From positions 1 to 64,000 of the forward strand of contig SVRQ01000006.1 in assembly GCA_015064725.1 (NCBI GenBank): a DNA stretch of 64,000 nt, given 5' to 3'. The translations under genes were made by a program, and so were the position numbers. Positions 19,601-28,410 of the stretch are shown here, in pieces (position 1 is the stretch's first letter; each line of letters starts with the position of its first letter). The stretch is from Oscillospiraceae bacterium (GTDB taxonomy: Bacteria > Bacillota > Clostridia > Oscillospirales > CAG-272). The notes under the pieces are model-generated. The model was not told the DNA's origin. It ran no database searches and was given only the letters and a program-made list of their open reading frames with translations.

Positions 19601-19855
19601 ATACTCATCTTCCGTAACGAGCATAAGCTCGATCTTGGATTTATATCTGGGCGCAAGAATACCGTTTATGGCTTTTTCTACCATATCAACGTATTCAGGC
19701 GTGGTTGTTTCTCCCGTAATGCCGAGAAGCGTGAAAGTTGCGGGAACGTCACCCTTAGATGCAGTTTCCTCTTCTTCGCCGCAAGACGTAGCCGTAAGGG
19801 CTATGCTCAGACACATAACGAGACACAGTGCTAAAGATAAAATTTTCTTAAACAT
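16667..19855 (-). CDS. Giant solute-binding-protein-like lipoprotein with a C-terminal repeat region
   Basis: ATG at 19855 (MFKKILSLALCL...LTATSCG lipobox) preceded by a GGAGGGA SD; N-terminal half resembles family-1 sugar SBPs; C-terminal half shows recurring GVxYxxY...YKxxL...EAVxxxYxxxY units. Confidence 0.85.
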   Translation of the reverse strand: MFKKILSLALCLVMCLSIALTATSCGEEEETASKGDVPATFTLLGITGETTTPEYVDMVEKAINGILAPRYKSKIELMLVTEDEYLDLVEEQLDLAKYYETYDAAVATYNNYVKKQSTSNYNTEKIFGNWIKPKVEVSLDTLATRLLYVAEQTTVHEDGKVETLYPEPRSPIDIITIADEDMYDTFDSWGLLKPIEATYTSYQNLQKYIYPTYFSQLKALKGTVCAIPNNNMLAEYTYLLVDKELADKYDYNINTFTGFADLSDFLAKVKANEGVIPFEEVPDALGIFYTFSEDVAIGTYFDPIKGFNAEDPASGFEIQNLFEIDEYVSHLALMEEYENAGYFAGNTANGYAVKVVKGDASLADIYAAEDSKYDIKVIQNPFVLREAVFDGMLAVTSYSSDNERAMEIIEAINTDSAIKNLLQYGIEGVNYEVNDDNTVTRLNNGYMMDNALTGNVYMGHLEEGMSGTEWLYVQRTNLASALSPSLIYAVDDAYIESNLSKILERVALSEALAEIGLTYDEYDSATGSTANAYGDNLKKQYKEYFLEQLVKQSYSTEEKVESVFASSTPNYSWYESTIAEKIINEKYSTICTTSELKLLVETKMCSPADIYNTYTSAREKALPYYENIENLRIVARLTVFADLTDEEYEAKYNSLGAEAFETAVYEYLKKTYIEENDLSDEEYEELVKSFIMSALTFFDENNQQVTYTWEDFEKIKEDAQKFAEPMAKVREEYTPRLIANGFTQEQIDAMNDIKLGEEVVGVIRAEYYRSQNHTTASFKTAVNNKILQPFGVDYNAFKSMQNKDNAGYNNILKKMKSHYKDQLLTTMTKDEYNDLTIPKVFEAVFDYFLESYTKAYAQMCEVAGISYKEYLEYEEYMQKYINCTGQMKSTFLYTLQDFYTSEKVNSFNASEIEKYVYEAVYNSGYYMNQVASTLGVTLSDYNYAKNNAKKYTEYLNKLVSSYKGDLALAGYDADKVRTYAPDEIEEILCEIVEAKYFTEYKSIEEIAAELSASYIKGVEGATDVVEYCRTSAKALSADNMFDTLVSYLNENLQKTISDLKES

Positions 19856-19879
19856 ATTTGGACTCCCTCCGATAAAAAT

Positions 19880-19906
19880 CTTGCACAATTTATGCTCCTG
19901 TGCAAG
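19880..19906 (-). promoter_or_regulatory. Leader hairpin upstream of the solute-binding-like gene (CTTGCACA...TGTGCAAG followed by ATTTTTATC)
   Basis: 8-bp perfect inverted repeat between promoter and SD. Confidence 0.5.
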
Positions 19907-19956
19907 AGCTTTTTATATATATTTCTACTATATATATGGTATTATGCAACAATTTT

Positions 19957-19985
19957 ATTTTACAACAAAAGAGCTTTTGTGTCAA
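19957..19985 (-). promoter_or_regulatory. Sigma-A-type promoter TTGACA-N17-TAAAAT with ACAAAAG-AG-CTTTTGT palindrome in the spacer
   Basis: Exact -35, 17-bp spacer; 16-bp palindrome at 19965-19980. Confidence 0.65.
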
Positions 19986-20164
19986 GGTCTTTTTTCTTTG
20001 CAAAAAAAGCAAAACAGGCACTTTTGAAGCATTTTTTTCATTTTTTTGCGAGTTATTCCGTCACATTCCACAAAGTTTTTTGGTGTTTTTCTAACTTACG
20101 CACAAAGCTATGTGGATTTATCACAACAAACCCGAAATAAATTGTACACTTTAAATATTTTTGA

Positions 20165-21442
20165 TCAATCGAGATAATCTTTAAGTTTTTTGGAACGGCT
20201 GGGATGGCGGAGCTTGCGAAGTGCCTTTGCTTCTATCTGACGGATACGCTCTCTTGTGATATTGAACTGCTGACCAACCTCTTCGAGGGTGCGTGTGCGG
20301 CCGTCCTCAAGGCCGAAACGGAGCTTGAGCACCTGCTCTTCCCTGGGTGTAAGCGTATGGAGAACCTCTTCAAGCTGTTCGCGAAGAAGCGTGTAGGAGG
20401 CTGCGTCTGCGGGTGCGGGAGAGGTATCGTCTTCGATAAAGTCACCTATATGGCTGTCCTCCTCTTCGCCTACGGGGGTTTCAAGAGAAATGGGATCCTG
20501 TGCGATCTTTATGATCTCACGCACCTTTTCGGAGCTCATATTCATCTCCTTGGCTATCTCATCCGCAGAAACGTCGCGTCCGCATTCCTGAAGCATCTGA
20601 CGCTGTACCTTTGTTACCTTGTGAATAGTTTCCACCATATGAACGGGGATACGGATGGTCCTTGCCTGATCCGCAATAGCTCTTGTAATAGCCTGTCTTA
20701 TCCACCAGGTTGCGTACGTGGAGAACTTGTAGCCCTTTGTATAGTCGAACTTGGAAACAGCCTTCATAAGGCCAAGGTTACCCTCCTGAATAAGATCAAG
20801 GAAGAAAAGTCCCTTGCCGACATAACGCTTCGCAATGCTTACAACAAGACGCAGGTTCGCTTCAACAAGTTCCTTCTTTGCTTTTTCATTACCCTCGGAC
20901 ATAAGCTTGGAAAGCTCTGCTTCGCGTTCGGGAGTAAGAAGCGGCACCTTGCCAATCTCCTTGAGGTACATCTTAACGGGGTCATCTATTGCAAGGCCCT
21001 TCTGTGCGAGGAGCTGCTCCATATCCTCTGCGCTCTCGTAATTTTCAAGATCGTTTTCGATGTCCTCATCATATTTATCTTCGTCATTGAAATATTCCGT
21101 AACGTCGATGCCAAGACCTTCGAGCGCTTCGTAAAGCTTATCGATCTGATCGATATCGTAGTCGCTGTTGCCGAGCGCCTGCATGATCTCGCTGTTGGAA
21201 AGCGTGCCTTTTGCCTTCGCTCTGTCGATAAGCTCCTGGATATTAACGGGTTTTTCATCCGCAAGAATGTCTTCCTTGGGCTTTTGGGGAGTGTTGTGTC
21301 CGAGATAATCGTCAACGTTTATCTCTTTTTCCCTTCTCACTCTCTTTTCGCCGGAAGAAGCGGACGTGCTTTTCTTGGCTCTCGTTTTTTTGGCAGGAGC
21401 CGTACCTTCCGCTGTTTCGATCAATTCTTTGTTTTCTTCCAT
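20165..21442 (-). CDS. rpoD: RNA polymerase primary sigma factor RpoD/SigA
   Basis: [65 protein letters not shown]-type region 2; region 4 present. Confidence 0.97.
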   Translation of the reverse strand: MEENKELIETAEGTAPAKKTRAKKSTSASSGEKRVRREKEINVDDYLGHNTPQKPKEDILADEKPVNIQELIDRAKAKGTLSNSEIMQALGNSDYDIDQIDKLYEALEGLGIDVTEYFNDEDKYDEDIENDLENYESAEDMEQLLAQKGLAIDDPVKMYLKEIGKVPLLTPEREAELSKLMSEGNEKAKKELVEANLRLVVSIAKRYVGKGLFFLDLIQEGNLGLMKAVSKFDYTKGYKFSTYATWWIRQAITRAIADQARTIRIPVHMVETIHKVTKVQRQMLQECGRDVSADEIAKEMNMSSEKVREIIKIAQDPISLETPVGEEEDSHIGDFIEDDTSPAPADAASYTLLREQLEEVLHTLTPREEQVLKLRFGLEDGRTRTLEEVGQQFNITRERIRQIEAKALRKLRHPSRSKKLKDYLD

Positions 21443-21466
21443 TTTTTTATCCTCCCACAGTTGTTT

Positions 21467-23218
21467 TTACTGTTTCTTTTTCTTTGCTTGTATGATTTTC
21501 AGCGCATCTGCAAGTTCATCTCCGCTTGCCGCGTTGTTTTTTTCTTCTTTGAGTGCGCGTATGCTGTCAGAAAGCACTGTTTCGTCATTTTTCGCAAGAT
21601 CCGCGCGTTTTCTTTGCATATCGGTAATACGCGCTATCTCGTCAACGGAAAACTGTGCGCCCAGCACGCCTATATCGACCTTATCCTCGCAAGCCTCCAC
21701 AGCCTCAAAGACCTTTCTGCCAAACGAGGTTTTAAAATCGTCCGCGCAAAGCTCGTACTCGCCCTTTTTTATCTTCACAAGAAGCTCCGGGCGCAGCATT
21801 ATAAGACCGATGATCGTCTCCTCGGCTCTTGCGGCTTTCGTATTTCCCACAGCCTCGCGGTTAACTCTGTCACCGTAGCCCGATGCATCGGATATTATCT
21901 TTCGCATCTGCTTGCTATCTTCCTCGCGTCCGAGCTTCCTCCGTATTCGCTCAACATCGGAACGCAGGCTCTTTTCATCAAGAGAAAGCCTTTCTGCGGA
22001 TTTTGCAATGTAAACGCTTCGCTCCACGCTTGAATGTATCGCCGCGATAAGCTCGCATATTTCGTGCGCCGCCTTGACCTTTTCATCGGGAACGTTTATG
22101 TCGTGCTTCTTCAGCACCCCGTCGCAAAGGAAATCGAATTTTCCGCGGCTGCCCTCTATAAGCTCGCGGAACTTTGCCGCGCCGAACTTTTTGATGTATT
22201 CATCAGGGTCCTTCGCATCCTGCATCTTCAGCACGGATACCTCGAGCCCCGCCTCTGTAAGAAGCGGAATGGCGCGTTTTGCCGCCGCTTGACCGGCGTC
22301 ATCGCTGTCATAAGAAATTACGACCTTTTTCGTATATTTCGCCATAATACGCGCCTGCTCCGAAGTAAGAGCCGTGCCGAGCGTTGCTACGGCATTGGGG
22401 AATCCTGCAATATTAACGGCGATAACGTCCATATATCCTTCGCAAAGGATGAGATATTCCTCGCACGCGCTGCGCGCGAAATTGAGAGCAAAAAGATTCC
22501 TGCTCTTTTTAAACACGGGCGTGTCCGAGGTATTTAAGTATTTCGGCTTGCTTTCGTCATCCGTGGCTCTGCCGCCGAAAGCTATCACGTTGCCGAAATT
22601 ATCTATTATCGGGAAGATAAGCCTTCCGCGGAAATAGTCAAAGTAGTTTCCCGTTCTTTCGCTCTTACCGCAAAGGAAAGCCTCGCGCAGCTCGTCATCG
22701 CGGTACCCGAGCGAGTGCATATGCTTGCGAAGAGCATCAAAGCTTTTCGGTGCATAACCCAAGCCGAATCTTTTCACGGCAGAGGCGGGAAGCCTGCGCT
22801 TTGCAATATACTCCTGCGCCTGCTTTGCACACGGGTCGTATAACATTTTATTGAAAAAGCGAGCCGCCTCCCTGTTCATATCAAACATACGGGAGCGTTT
22901 TACCATCTCGCTCTTATGCTCCGTATCCTCCGGCATTTCAAGTCCCGCGCGTTTTGCAAGAAATTCCACAGCGGAGATATATTCTAAGTTTTCTTGGCGC
23001 ATAATAAAGGTGATAACGTCACCGCCTGCGCCGCAGCCGAAGCATTTAAAAGTCTCCGTATTCGTAAAGACCGTAAACGACGGCGTTCTTTCCGAATGAA
23101 ACGGGCAAAGGCCGACTTTATTCGACCCTGCCCTTTTAAGATTCACATAGGAGGAGATAACGTCGTCGATCTTGTTCCTGTATTTCAGTTCTTCAATAAA
23201 ACCTTGAGATATCTTCAA
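21467..23218 (-). CDS. dnaG: DNA primase
   Basis: Zinc-binding CPFHSERTPSFTVF...CFGCGAGGDVI; TOPRIM LCEGYMDVIA. Confidence 0.96.
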   Translation of the reverse strand: MKISQGFIEELKYRNKIDDVISSYVNLKRAGSNKVGLCPFHSERTPSFTVFTNTETFKCFGCGAGGDVITFIMRQENLEYISAVEFLAKRAGLEMPEDTEHKSEMVKRSRMFDMNREAARFFNKMLYDPCAKQAQEYIAKRRLPASAVKRFGLGYAPKSFDALRKHMHSLGYRDDELREAFLCGKSERTGNYFDYFRGRLIFPIIDNFGNVIAFGGRATDDESKPKYLNTSDTPVFKKSRNLFALNFARSACEEYLILCEGYMDVIAVNIAGFPNAVATLGTALTSEQARIMAKYTKKVVISYDSDDAGQAAAKRAIPLLTEAGLEVSVLKMQDAKDPDEYIKKFGAAKFRELIEGSRGKFDFLCDGVLKKHDINVPDEKVKAAHEICELIAAIHSSVERSVYIAKSAERLSLDEKSLRSDVERIRRKLGREEDSKQMRKIISDASGYGDRVNREAVGNTKAARAEETIIGLIMLRPELLVKIKKGEYELCADDFKTSFGRKVFEAVEACEDKVDIGVLGAQFSVDEIARITDMQRKRADLAKNDETVLSDSIRALKEEKNNAASGDELADALKIIQAKKKKQ

Positions 23219-23265
23219 AACAAGACGTTCCTCCTTTTATATTATATATAAATTATGTTTTTACG

Positions 23266-24267
23266 TCAGTTGACGTTCCATACCTTAGGAACGAAAAGTT
23301 CCTCAAAAAGATTTATGGCATATCTGTCTGTCATTCCCGAAATGTAATCGCAAACGCGCCGTTCGATACTTTCGCTTTCATCGATAAGATATTCGGGCGG
23401 CATCTCTTCGGGATGCGTTACAAAATATTCGTAAAGCTTTCGCAAAAGGTCCTTCGCTCGCGTTTCTTCGTGCTTGGCAACGGGATTATAATACACGTTG
23501 TCGTTAAGAAAACGCCGAAGAGCCATCGTAGCTTCGTATATATCGTTTTTCATAGAGATCTCGTTTTTGCCCGTACTGGACTCTATAACGCTTGTGACCA
23601 TAGTGTTTATTCTCGCCGAATGATCTTTGCCGAGAATATCGAGAAGCTCTCCGGGTATATCATCATATCTAAGCACCTTTGCACGAACGGCATCGTCAAT
23701 ATCGTGGTTGATATAAGCTATCCTGTCCGCGAATTTGCAAATGCGCCCCTCGAGCGTTGAGGCAAGATGTTCACCCGTATGGTTAACTATTCCGTCGCGC
23801 ACCTCATACGTAAGGTTAAGACCCGCGCCGTCATTTTCAAGCTTTTCCACAACGCGCAGGCTCTGCTTATAATGAGTAAAATCCGGGGAAAAGCACTCCT
23901 GAAGAACGCTTTCGCCCGCGTGTCCGAACGGCGTATGACCCAGATCGTGTCCAAGCGCAACGGCCTCCGCAAGGTCTTCGTTAAGGAACAGCGCACGCGC
24001 AATGGTTCTTGCTATCTGCGTTACCTCAAGCGTGTGCGTAAGCCTCGTTCTGTAATGGTCGTCCTCCGGGCACAGAAAGACCTGCGTTTTATGCATAAGC
24101 CTTCGGAAAGATTTGCAATGAGTGATACGGTCGCGGTCACGCTGAAATTCCGTGCGAAGAGTACAGGGTTCAACGTAATGCTCGCGCCCCTTAGTCTTTG
24201 AAGAAAGACAGGCAAAAGGAGAGAGGTTTTGCTTTTCGCGTTCGTTCATCATCTCTGCAATAGTCAT
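23266..24267 (-). CDS. Deoxyguanosinetriphosphate triphosphohydrolase-like protein (HD domain)
   Basis: RITHCKSFRRLMHKTQVF, ALGHDLGHTPFGHAGE. Confidence 0.93.
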   Translation of the reverse strand: MTIAEMMNEREKQNLSPFACLSSKTKGREHYVEPCTLRTEFQRDRDRITHCKSFRRLMHKTQVFLCPEDDHYRTRLTHTLEVTQIARTIARALFLNEDLAEAVALGHDLGHTPFGHAGESVLQECFSPDFTHYKQSLRVVEKLENDGAGLNLTYEVRDGIVNHTGEHLASTLEGRICKFADRIAYINHDIDDAVRAKVLRYDDIPGELLDILGKDHSARINTMVTSVIESSTGKNEISMKNDIYEATMALRRFLNDNVYYNPVAKHEETRAKDLLRKLYEYFVTHPEEMPPEYLIDESESIERRVCDYISGMTDRYAINLFEELFVPKVWNVN

Positions 24268-24361
24268 AATCCGAAGCTCCTTTCCGATATACGCCTATAA
24301 TATACGAAGTTTTTTCAAAAAAACCTTTTTTAAAATAAAAAATTTTCTAAAAATTTTGACT

Positions 24362-24985
24362 TTATTTTTGTTTTTCCTCGTCGAAATAAGTTCTTTTGAG
24401 TCCGGGAGTACGTTTTCCGTTCGTTGCGGCAACCACTTTTTTGCAAATCCGCTCGGAAATTCTTGAAGGAGAGGCAAAGCAAAGGACCACGCCGCTTCCA
24501 AACTCCGAGGAGGTCATCTCTCCGCCTGAAGCCGTTATTTCGTAAAGAAGCTTCTGATACTCCCCGTATTCTATTTCAAGCTCATATTCCGCGTATTCTT
24601 CAAAGAATGCGCAGTGCGCGTTTGCAACGGCTTCCGCCGCGCTTCCCGAATATGCGCGTGTAAGACCGCCGGCACCGAGAAGTATTCCGCCGAAAATACG
24701 GACAACCGTTATAACAACTCCCGTAAGACCGTTCTTTTTTATAACGTCCAGAACGGGCGGTCCTCCCGTTCCCTGCGGCTCGCCGTCATCGCTGTAACGC
24801 ATAGTATTACCCACAACGTAAGCAAAAACTATATGCCGTGCATCGCGGTAAGCACGCCTCTTTTCCTCGATAAAGGCGCGCGCTTCTTCTTCGCTTTCAA
24901 CGTGCGCGGCATCACCGATAAAAACGGACTTTTTCTCCGTAAGCTCGGCGTGACCCGCTTTTTTGATAGTTCTGTATCTTTCCAC
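24362..24985 (-). CDS. YigZ/IMPACT family protein
   Basis: DDGEPQGTGGPPVLDVI, VVITVVRIFGGILLGAGGLTRAYS. Confidence 0.92.
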   Translation of the reverse strand: MERYRTIKKAGHAELTEKKSVFIGDAAHVESEEEARAFIEEKRRAYRDARHIVFAYVVGNTMRYSDDGEPQGTGGPPVLDVIKKNGLTGVVITVVRIFGGILLGAGGLTRAYSGSAAEAVANAHCAFFEEYAEYELEIEYGEYQKLLYEITASGGEMTSSEFGSGVVLCFASPSRISERICKKVVAATNGKRTPGLKRTYFDEEKQK

Positions 24986-24995
24986 GGCGCACCTC

Positions 24996-26267
24996 TTACT
25001 CTTTTATATATTTAGCGTATATGCCCGCGTTTTTTGCATCTGCCACAGCGCGGACGATCGCACCGTTTTCCGTATATTCAACGTCCTTGACCGTTGTATT
25101 GTTATAAAGTCTGCTTATAACGCCCATATCGCTTGCGGGTATCAGGAAAACGTACTCCTTCGCTCTTTCGTGGGATAGCTCTTCTATCTTTGCAACGAGA
25201 GCGTCTATCCCCTCTCCCGTTTTCGCGGAAACGACAAAGCTTTGCGCCGTGGGCGTTCTCGGGATAAAGCCTTCCGCTTTATCGCATTTATTATAGACAA
25301 AGAGCGTGGGTTTATCCGCCGCACCAAGCTCCGAAATAAGCTTTGCGCTCACCTCTCCCTGAGAGTCCGCTTCAGGGTCGGAGGAGTCTATCACAACGAG
25401 AAGCGCGTCCGCATACTTCACCTCGTCAAGCGTGGAACGAAATGCGTTTACAAGCTGGTGAGGAAGTCTTCGGATAAATCCTACCGTATCGGTAAGAAGC
25501 ACGTCTTCGCCGCCCGGAAGCGTGAATTTTCGCGTTGTTGGGTCAAGAGTTGCAAAAAGCTTATCCTCTGCCAAGATCCCCGCACCCGTAAGGTAGTTAA
25601 GAAGCGTGGATTTGCCTGCGTTGGTATAACCCGCGATAGCTATTTTAAAAATACCCGTGCGGTCGCGCTGAAGACGCTGTGTGGCGCGGTTCTTTTCCAT
25701 TTCTTTTATATCTTCTTCAAGAGCCGCAATTCTGCGCTTGATGTGACGCCTGTCCGTTTCCAGCTTACTTTCGCCGGGACCTCGCGTGCCGACACCGCCG
25801 CCAAGACGCGAAAGCTCCGTACCCTTGCCCGTAAGGCGCGGTACGGTATATTTGAGCTGTGCCAGCTCTACCTGCGTTTTTCCCTCCCCCGTTACGGCGT
25901 GGAGCGCGAAAATATCGAGTATGAGCATACTGCGGTCTATAACTCGCACGTTACCGCCCAGATCATCCTCCACGTTTCTTATCTGAGAGGGAGAAAGCTC
26001 GTCATCGAAAATAACAAGGTCTATATCATTGTTTTCGCAAAGGCGGGCAAGCTCTTCGACCTTGCCTTTGCCGATGTAGGTTCTTACGTCGGGGTTCTCC
26101 TTCTGCTGTGTTAAGCGCGCAACGACCTGCGCCTCTGCCGTATCGGCAAGGCGCGCAAGCTCGTCAAAGGATACCTCGTATTCGCGCTCGTCCGCACCCT
26201 TGGGGATAACGGAAACGAGCACTGCTCTTGCGGTCTTATCTTTTTCAAAAATCTTTTCTTCCGTCAT
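24996..26267 (-). CDS. hflX: GTPase HflX
   Basis: GRGPGESKLETDRR-like motif and GTPase motif GYTNAGKST; internal ATG at 26267 preferred. Confidence 0.93.
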   Translation of the reverse strand: MTEEKIFEKDKTARAVLVSVIPKGADEREYEVSFDELARLADTAEAQVVARLTQQKENPDVRTYIGKGKVEELARLCENNDIDLVIFDDELSPSQIRNVEDDLGGNVRVIDRSMLILDIFALHAVTGEGKTQVELAQLKYTVPRLTGKGTELSRLGGGVGTRGPGESKLETDRRHIKRRIAALEEDIKEMEKNRATQRLQRDRTGIFKIAIAGYTNAGKSTLLNYLTGAGILAEDKLFATLDPTTRKFTLPGGEDVLLTDTVGFIRRLPHQLVNAFRSTLDEVKYADALLVVIDSSDPEADSQGEVSAKLISELGAADKPTLFVYNKCDKAEGFIPRTPTAQSFVVSAKTGEGIDALVAKIEELSHERAKEYVFLIPASDMGVISRLYNNTTVKDVEYTENGAIVRAVADAKNAGIYAKYIKE

Positions 26268-26395
26268 ATCAAAAAACCTTTCGTAAAAATCAATTTTATT
26301 ATTTACACTAAAACGGTTTTGTTTGCACGCAAAGAGAAAGAGCGCGAGGAACGAATATTCTCCGTTTCTCACGCTCACAAAAATTTAAGCCAAAA

Positions 26396-26599
26396 TTATC
26401 TTTTGCTTTCAAGACGTTTTTTGAACTTATCAACACGTCCGCCGGCGTCAACGAATTTCTGCTTGCCGGTGAAGAACGGATGACACTTGGAACAAACTTC
26501 GACGTGGAAGTCACCTTTTGTCGATTTTGTATTTATAACTTCGCCGCACGCGCAAATGATTTTCGCGTCAACGTAGTTAGGATGGATTCCTTCTTTCAT
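26396..26599 (-). CDS. rpmE: 50S ribosomal protein L31 (zinc-binding type)
   Basis: [22 protein letters not shown]...[14 protein letters not shown]. Confidence 0.96.
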   Translation of the reverse strand: MKEGIHPNYVDAKIICACGEVINTKSTKGDFHVEVCSKCHPFFTGKQKFVDAGGRVDKFKKRLESKR

Positions 26600-26704
26600 T
26601 GTTTAACACCTCACTTAAACATATTCACGTATGCTATATTATAACACACTTTTTTATTTTTGCAAGTCTTTTTTGAATTTTTTTCGCCTTATTACAGAAA
26701 AAAT

Positions 26705-27412
26705 TTAGATTTTCCCCGAAATTTCTTTTTTGAGCCGTTCTATTATCTTTTTTTCAAGACGAGATATGTAGGATTGCGATATTCCCAGAGCCTTCGCCGT
26801 TTCCTTTTGCGTAAGCTCACGTCGCCCGCAAAGCCCGAAGCGCAGTTCTATTATCTGCCGTTCGCGTGCGGAAAGCGAGCGTACTGCCTCGGCTATTATC
26901 TTTTTTTCTTCCGCACTTTCTATACCCGCGCTGACTGTGTCCGCCTCGCTTCCGAGGATATCGGAAAGAAGCAGTTCGTTTCCGTCGCGGTCCACGTTCA
27001 GCGGCTCATCGAACGAAAGCTCACGTCTTTCCCCGTTCGTCTTCCTTATATACATAAGTATCTCGTTCTCTATACACCTTGAAGCGTATGTGGCAAGCTT
27101 TATGTTTTTGTCCGCGCGAAAAGTATTTGCCGCCTTTATAAGCCCTATCGTGCCGATGGAGATAAGGTCCTCTATATTTATTCCCGTATTCTCAAATTTC
27201 TTTGCGATATATACCACAAGACGCAGGTTCCTCTCAACGAGCAGCTTGCGAAGCGCAGGGTCCTCCTCAAGATGTGCAATAGTATCGTTTTCCTCCTCTG
27301 CGCTCATAGGCGGCGGCAGGCTTTCCGTAGTGCTGATGTAATGTACACCCTTTACGAACCCGAGCTTTGCAAGAAAGGAAAGCAGCATAATTTTTATTTT
27401 TGAAAACAACAT
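26705..27412 (-). CDS. sigE: Sporulation sigma factor SigE
   Basis: Hydrophobic pro-region; [45 protein letters not shown]; adjacent to spoIIGA. Confidence 0.93.
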   Translation of the reverse strand: MLFSKIKIMLLSFLAKLGFVKGVHYISTTESLPPPMSAEEENDTIAHLEEDPALRKLLVERNLRLVVYIAKKFENTGINIEDLISIGTIGLIKAANTFRADKNIKLATYASRCIENEILMYIRKTNGERRELSFDEPLNVDRDGNELLLSDILGSEADTVSAGIESAEEKKIIAEAVRSLSARERQIIELRFGLCGRRELTQKETAKALGISQSYISRLEKKIIERLKKEISGKI

Positions 27413-27423
27413 CGTTATCCTCC

Positions 27424-28281
27424 TTAAAGAAGCGAAAGCGGCACAAGAGCCTGCGCCCCGGAGTAATCGTGTGCGTGCTCATCGCAGACGATCAGCGCAT
27501 CTCGCTCCTCAAAATCGTGTTTTATCATTATTTCAAGCTTTTCGGGCTTTATTGCCGCAGCAAGCGAGTATCCCGAAACGGTGTTTATCGGAACGAACCG
27601 CACCTTTTCCGCCTCCGCCTCCGTAACGTTTCCCGCACGGCAAAAAACAAGGCTCTGTGCGCCCGCCTCAAGTGCCGCGGATGCGGCAATAAATATTACC
27701 GCCCTCCCCGATATAGGCTCTGATGCACAGTTTCCGGAATCCAAAAAGCCCGAAAATTCATATTCTTCTCCGTCCAACCTTATCCGTACCCTGCAAAATT
27801 TACCCGACATCCGCGCACGAAGCGCTTTTTGCAAAAAGAACGTTGCAAAAGCGGATGCCGCCGCCAAAAGCACGAAAACCCATATATCCATCTCCCCGAA
27901 TACCGTGGAGATGCTTCCGCCTATCTCTATGTAGGACGTATATCTGCCGATCCTTGAATATATCGCCGTCATAGCTCCGCCCATAAGAAGGGATACTGCA
28001 TAAAACATAGCCGTTGCGGCGGCGGTCTTGCGCAGTCTTCCGCCGTGGTGCGCCGTAAGGCACATAAGAAAAGCCGCAAAAACATCCAACGCAATATCTC
28101 CCGCCGTGCCAATAGAAAAGAATAGGGCGGCAACGCCGTAAACTCCGCCGATGCTCGCTCCGCCTATCATACGCCATACGTTCATACGGAAATGCATTAT
28201 CTTACCGCAGATAAAGAGCGCAAGAAAATCCATACTGAAATTTATTATAAAAAGTACGTCGCCGTATATATACTCCGTCAT
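27424..28281 (-). CDS. spoIIGA: Sigma-E processing peptidase SpoIIGA
   Basis: Five-TM-type N-terminus, DSGN aspartyl-protease motif ([15 protein letters not shown]). Confidence 0.92.
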   Translation of the reverse strand: MTEYIYGDVLFIINFSMDFLALFICGKIMHFRMNVWRMIGGASIGGVYGVAALFFSIGTAGDIALDVFAAFLMCLTAHHGGRLRKTAAATAMFYAVSLLMGGAMTAIYSRIGRYTSYIEIGGSISTVFGEMDIWVFVLLAAASAFATFFLQKALRARMSGKFCRVRIRLDGEEYEFSGFLDSGNCASEPISGRAVIFIAASAALEAGAQSLVFCRAGNVTEAEAEKVRFVPINTVSGYSLAAAIKPEKLEIMIKHDFEERDALIVCDEHAHDYSGAQALVPLSLL

Positions 28282-28368
28282 TTTGATCTTCCCCTAAAGC
28301 ATTCAGATAAATAAATTATACGCCCTCCTTTGCGATTTTTTTGTCGCAAAAGGAAGGCGAAAACGCAA

Positions 28369-28395
28369 AAAACGCACGAATATATCGTGCGTTTT
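28369..28395 (-). terminator. Terminator-like hairpin AAAACGCACGA-ATATA-TCGTGCGTTTT
   Basis: Perfect inverted repeat upstream of spoIIGA and downstream of the 28411 gene. Confidence 0.7.
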
Positions 28396-28410
28396 CGAGT
28401 TTATTCGGGT

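Noticed and set aside
16658-19834. 1058-aa plus-strand ORF opposite the solute-binding-like gene
   Set aside because: Same codon phase as the sense gene. The sense gene avoids TTA, CTA and TCA codons, which removes antisense stops. The translation is Cys/Phe-rich and has no recognisable motif.
20204-22033. 609-aa plus-strand ORF opposite rpoD/dnaG
   Set aside because: Overlaps two unambiguous housekeeping genes; low-complexity Phe/Leu-rich translation; antisense artefact
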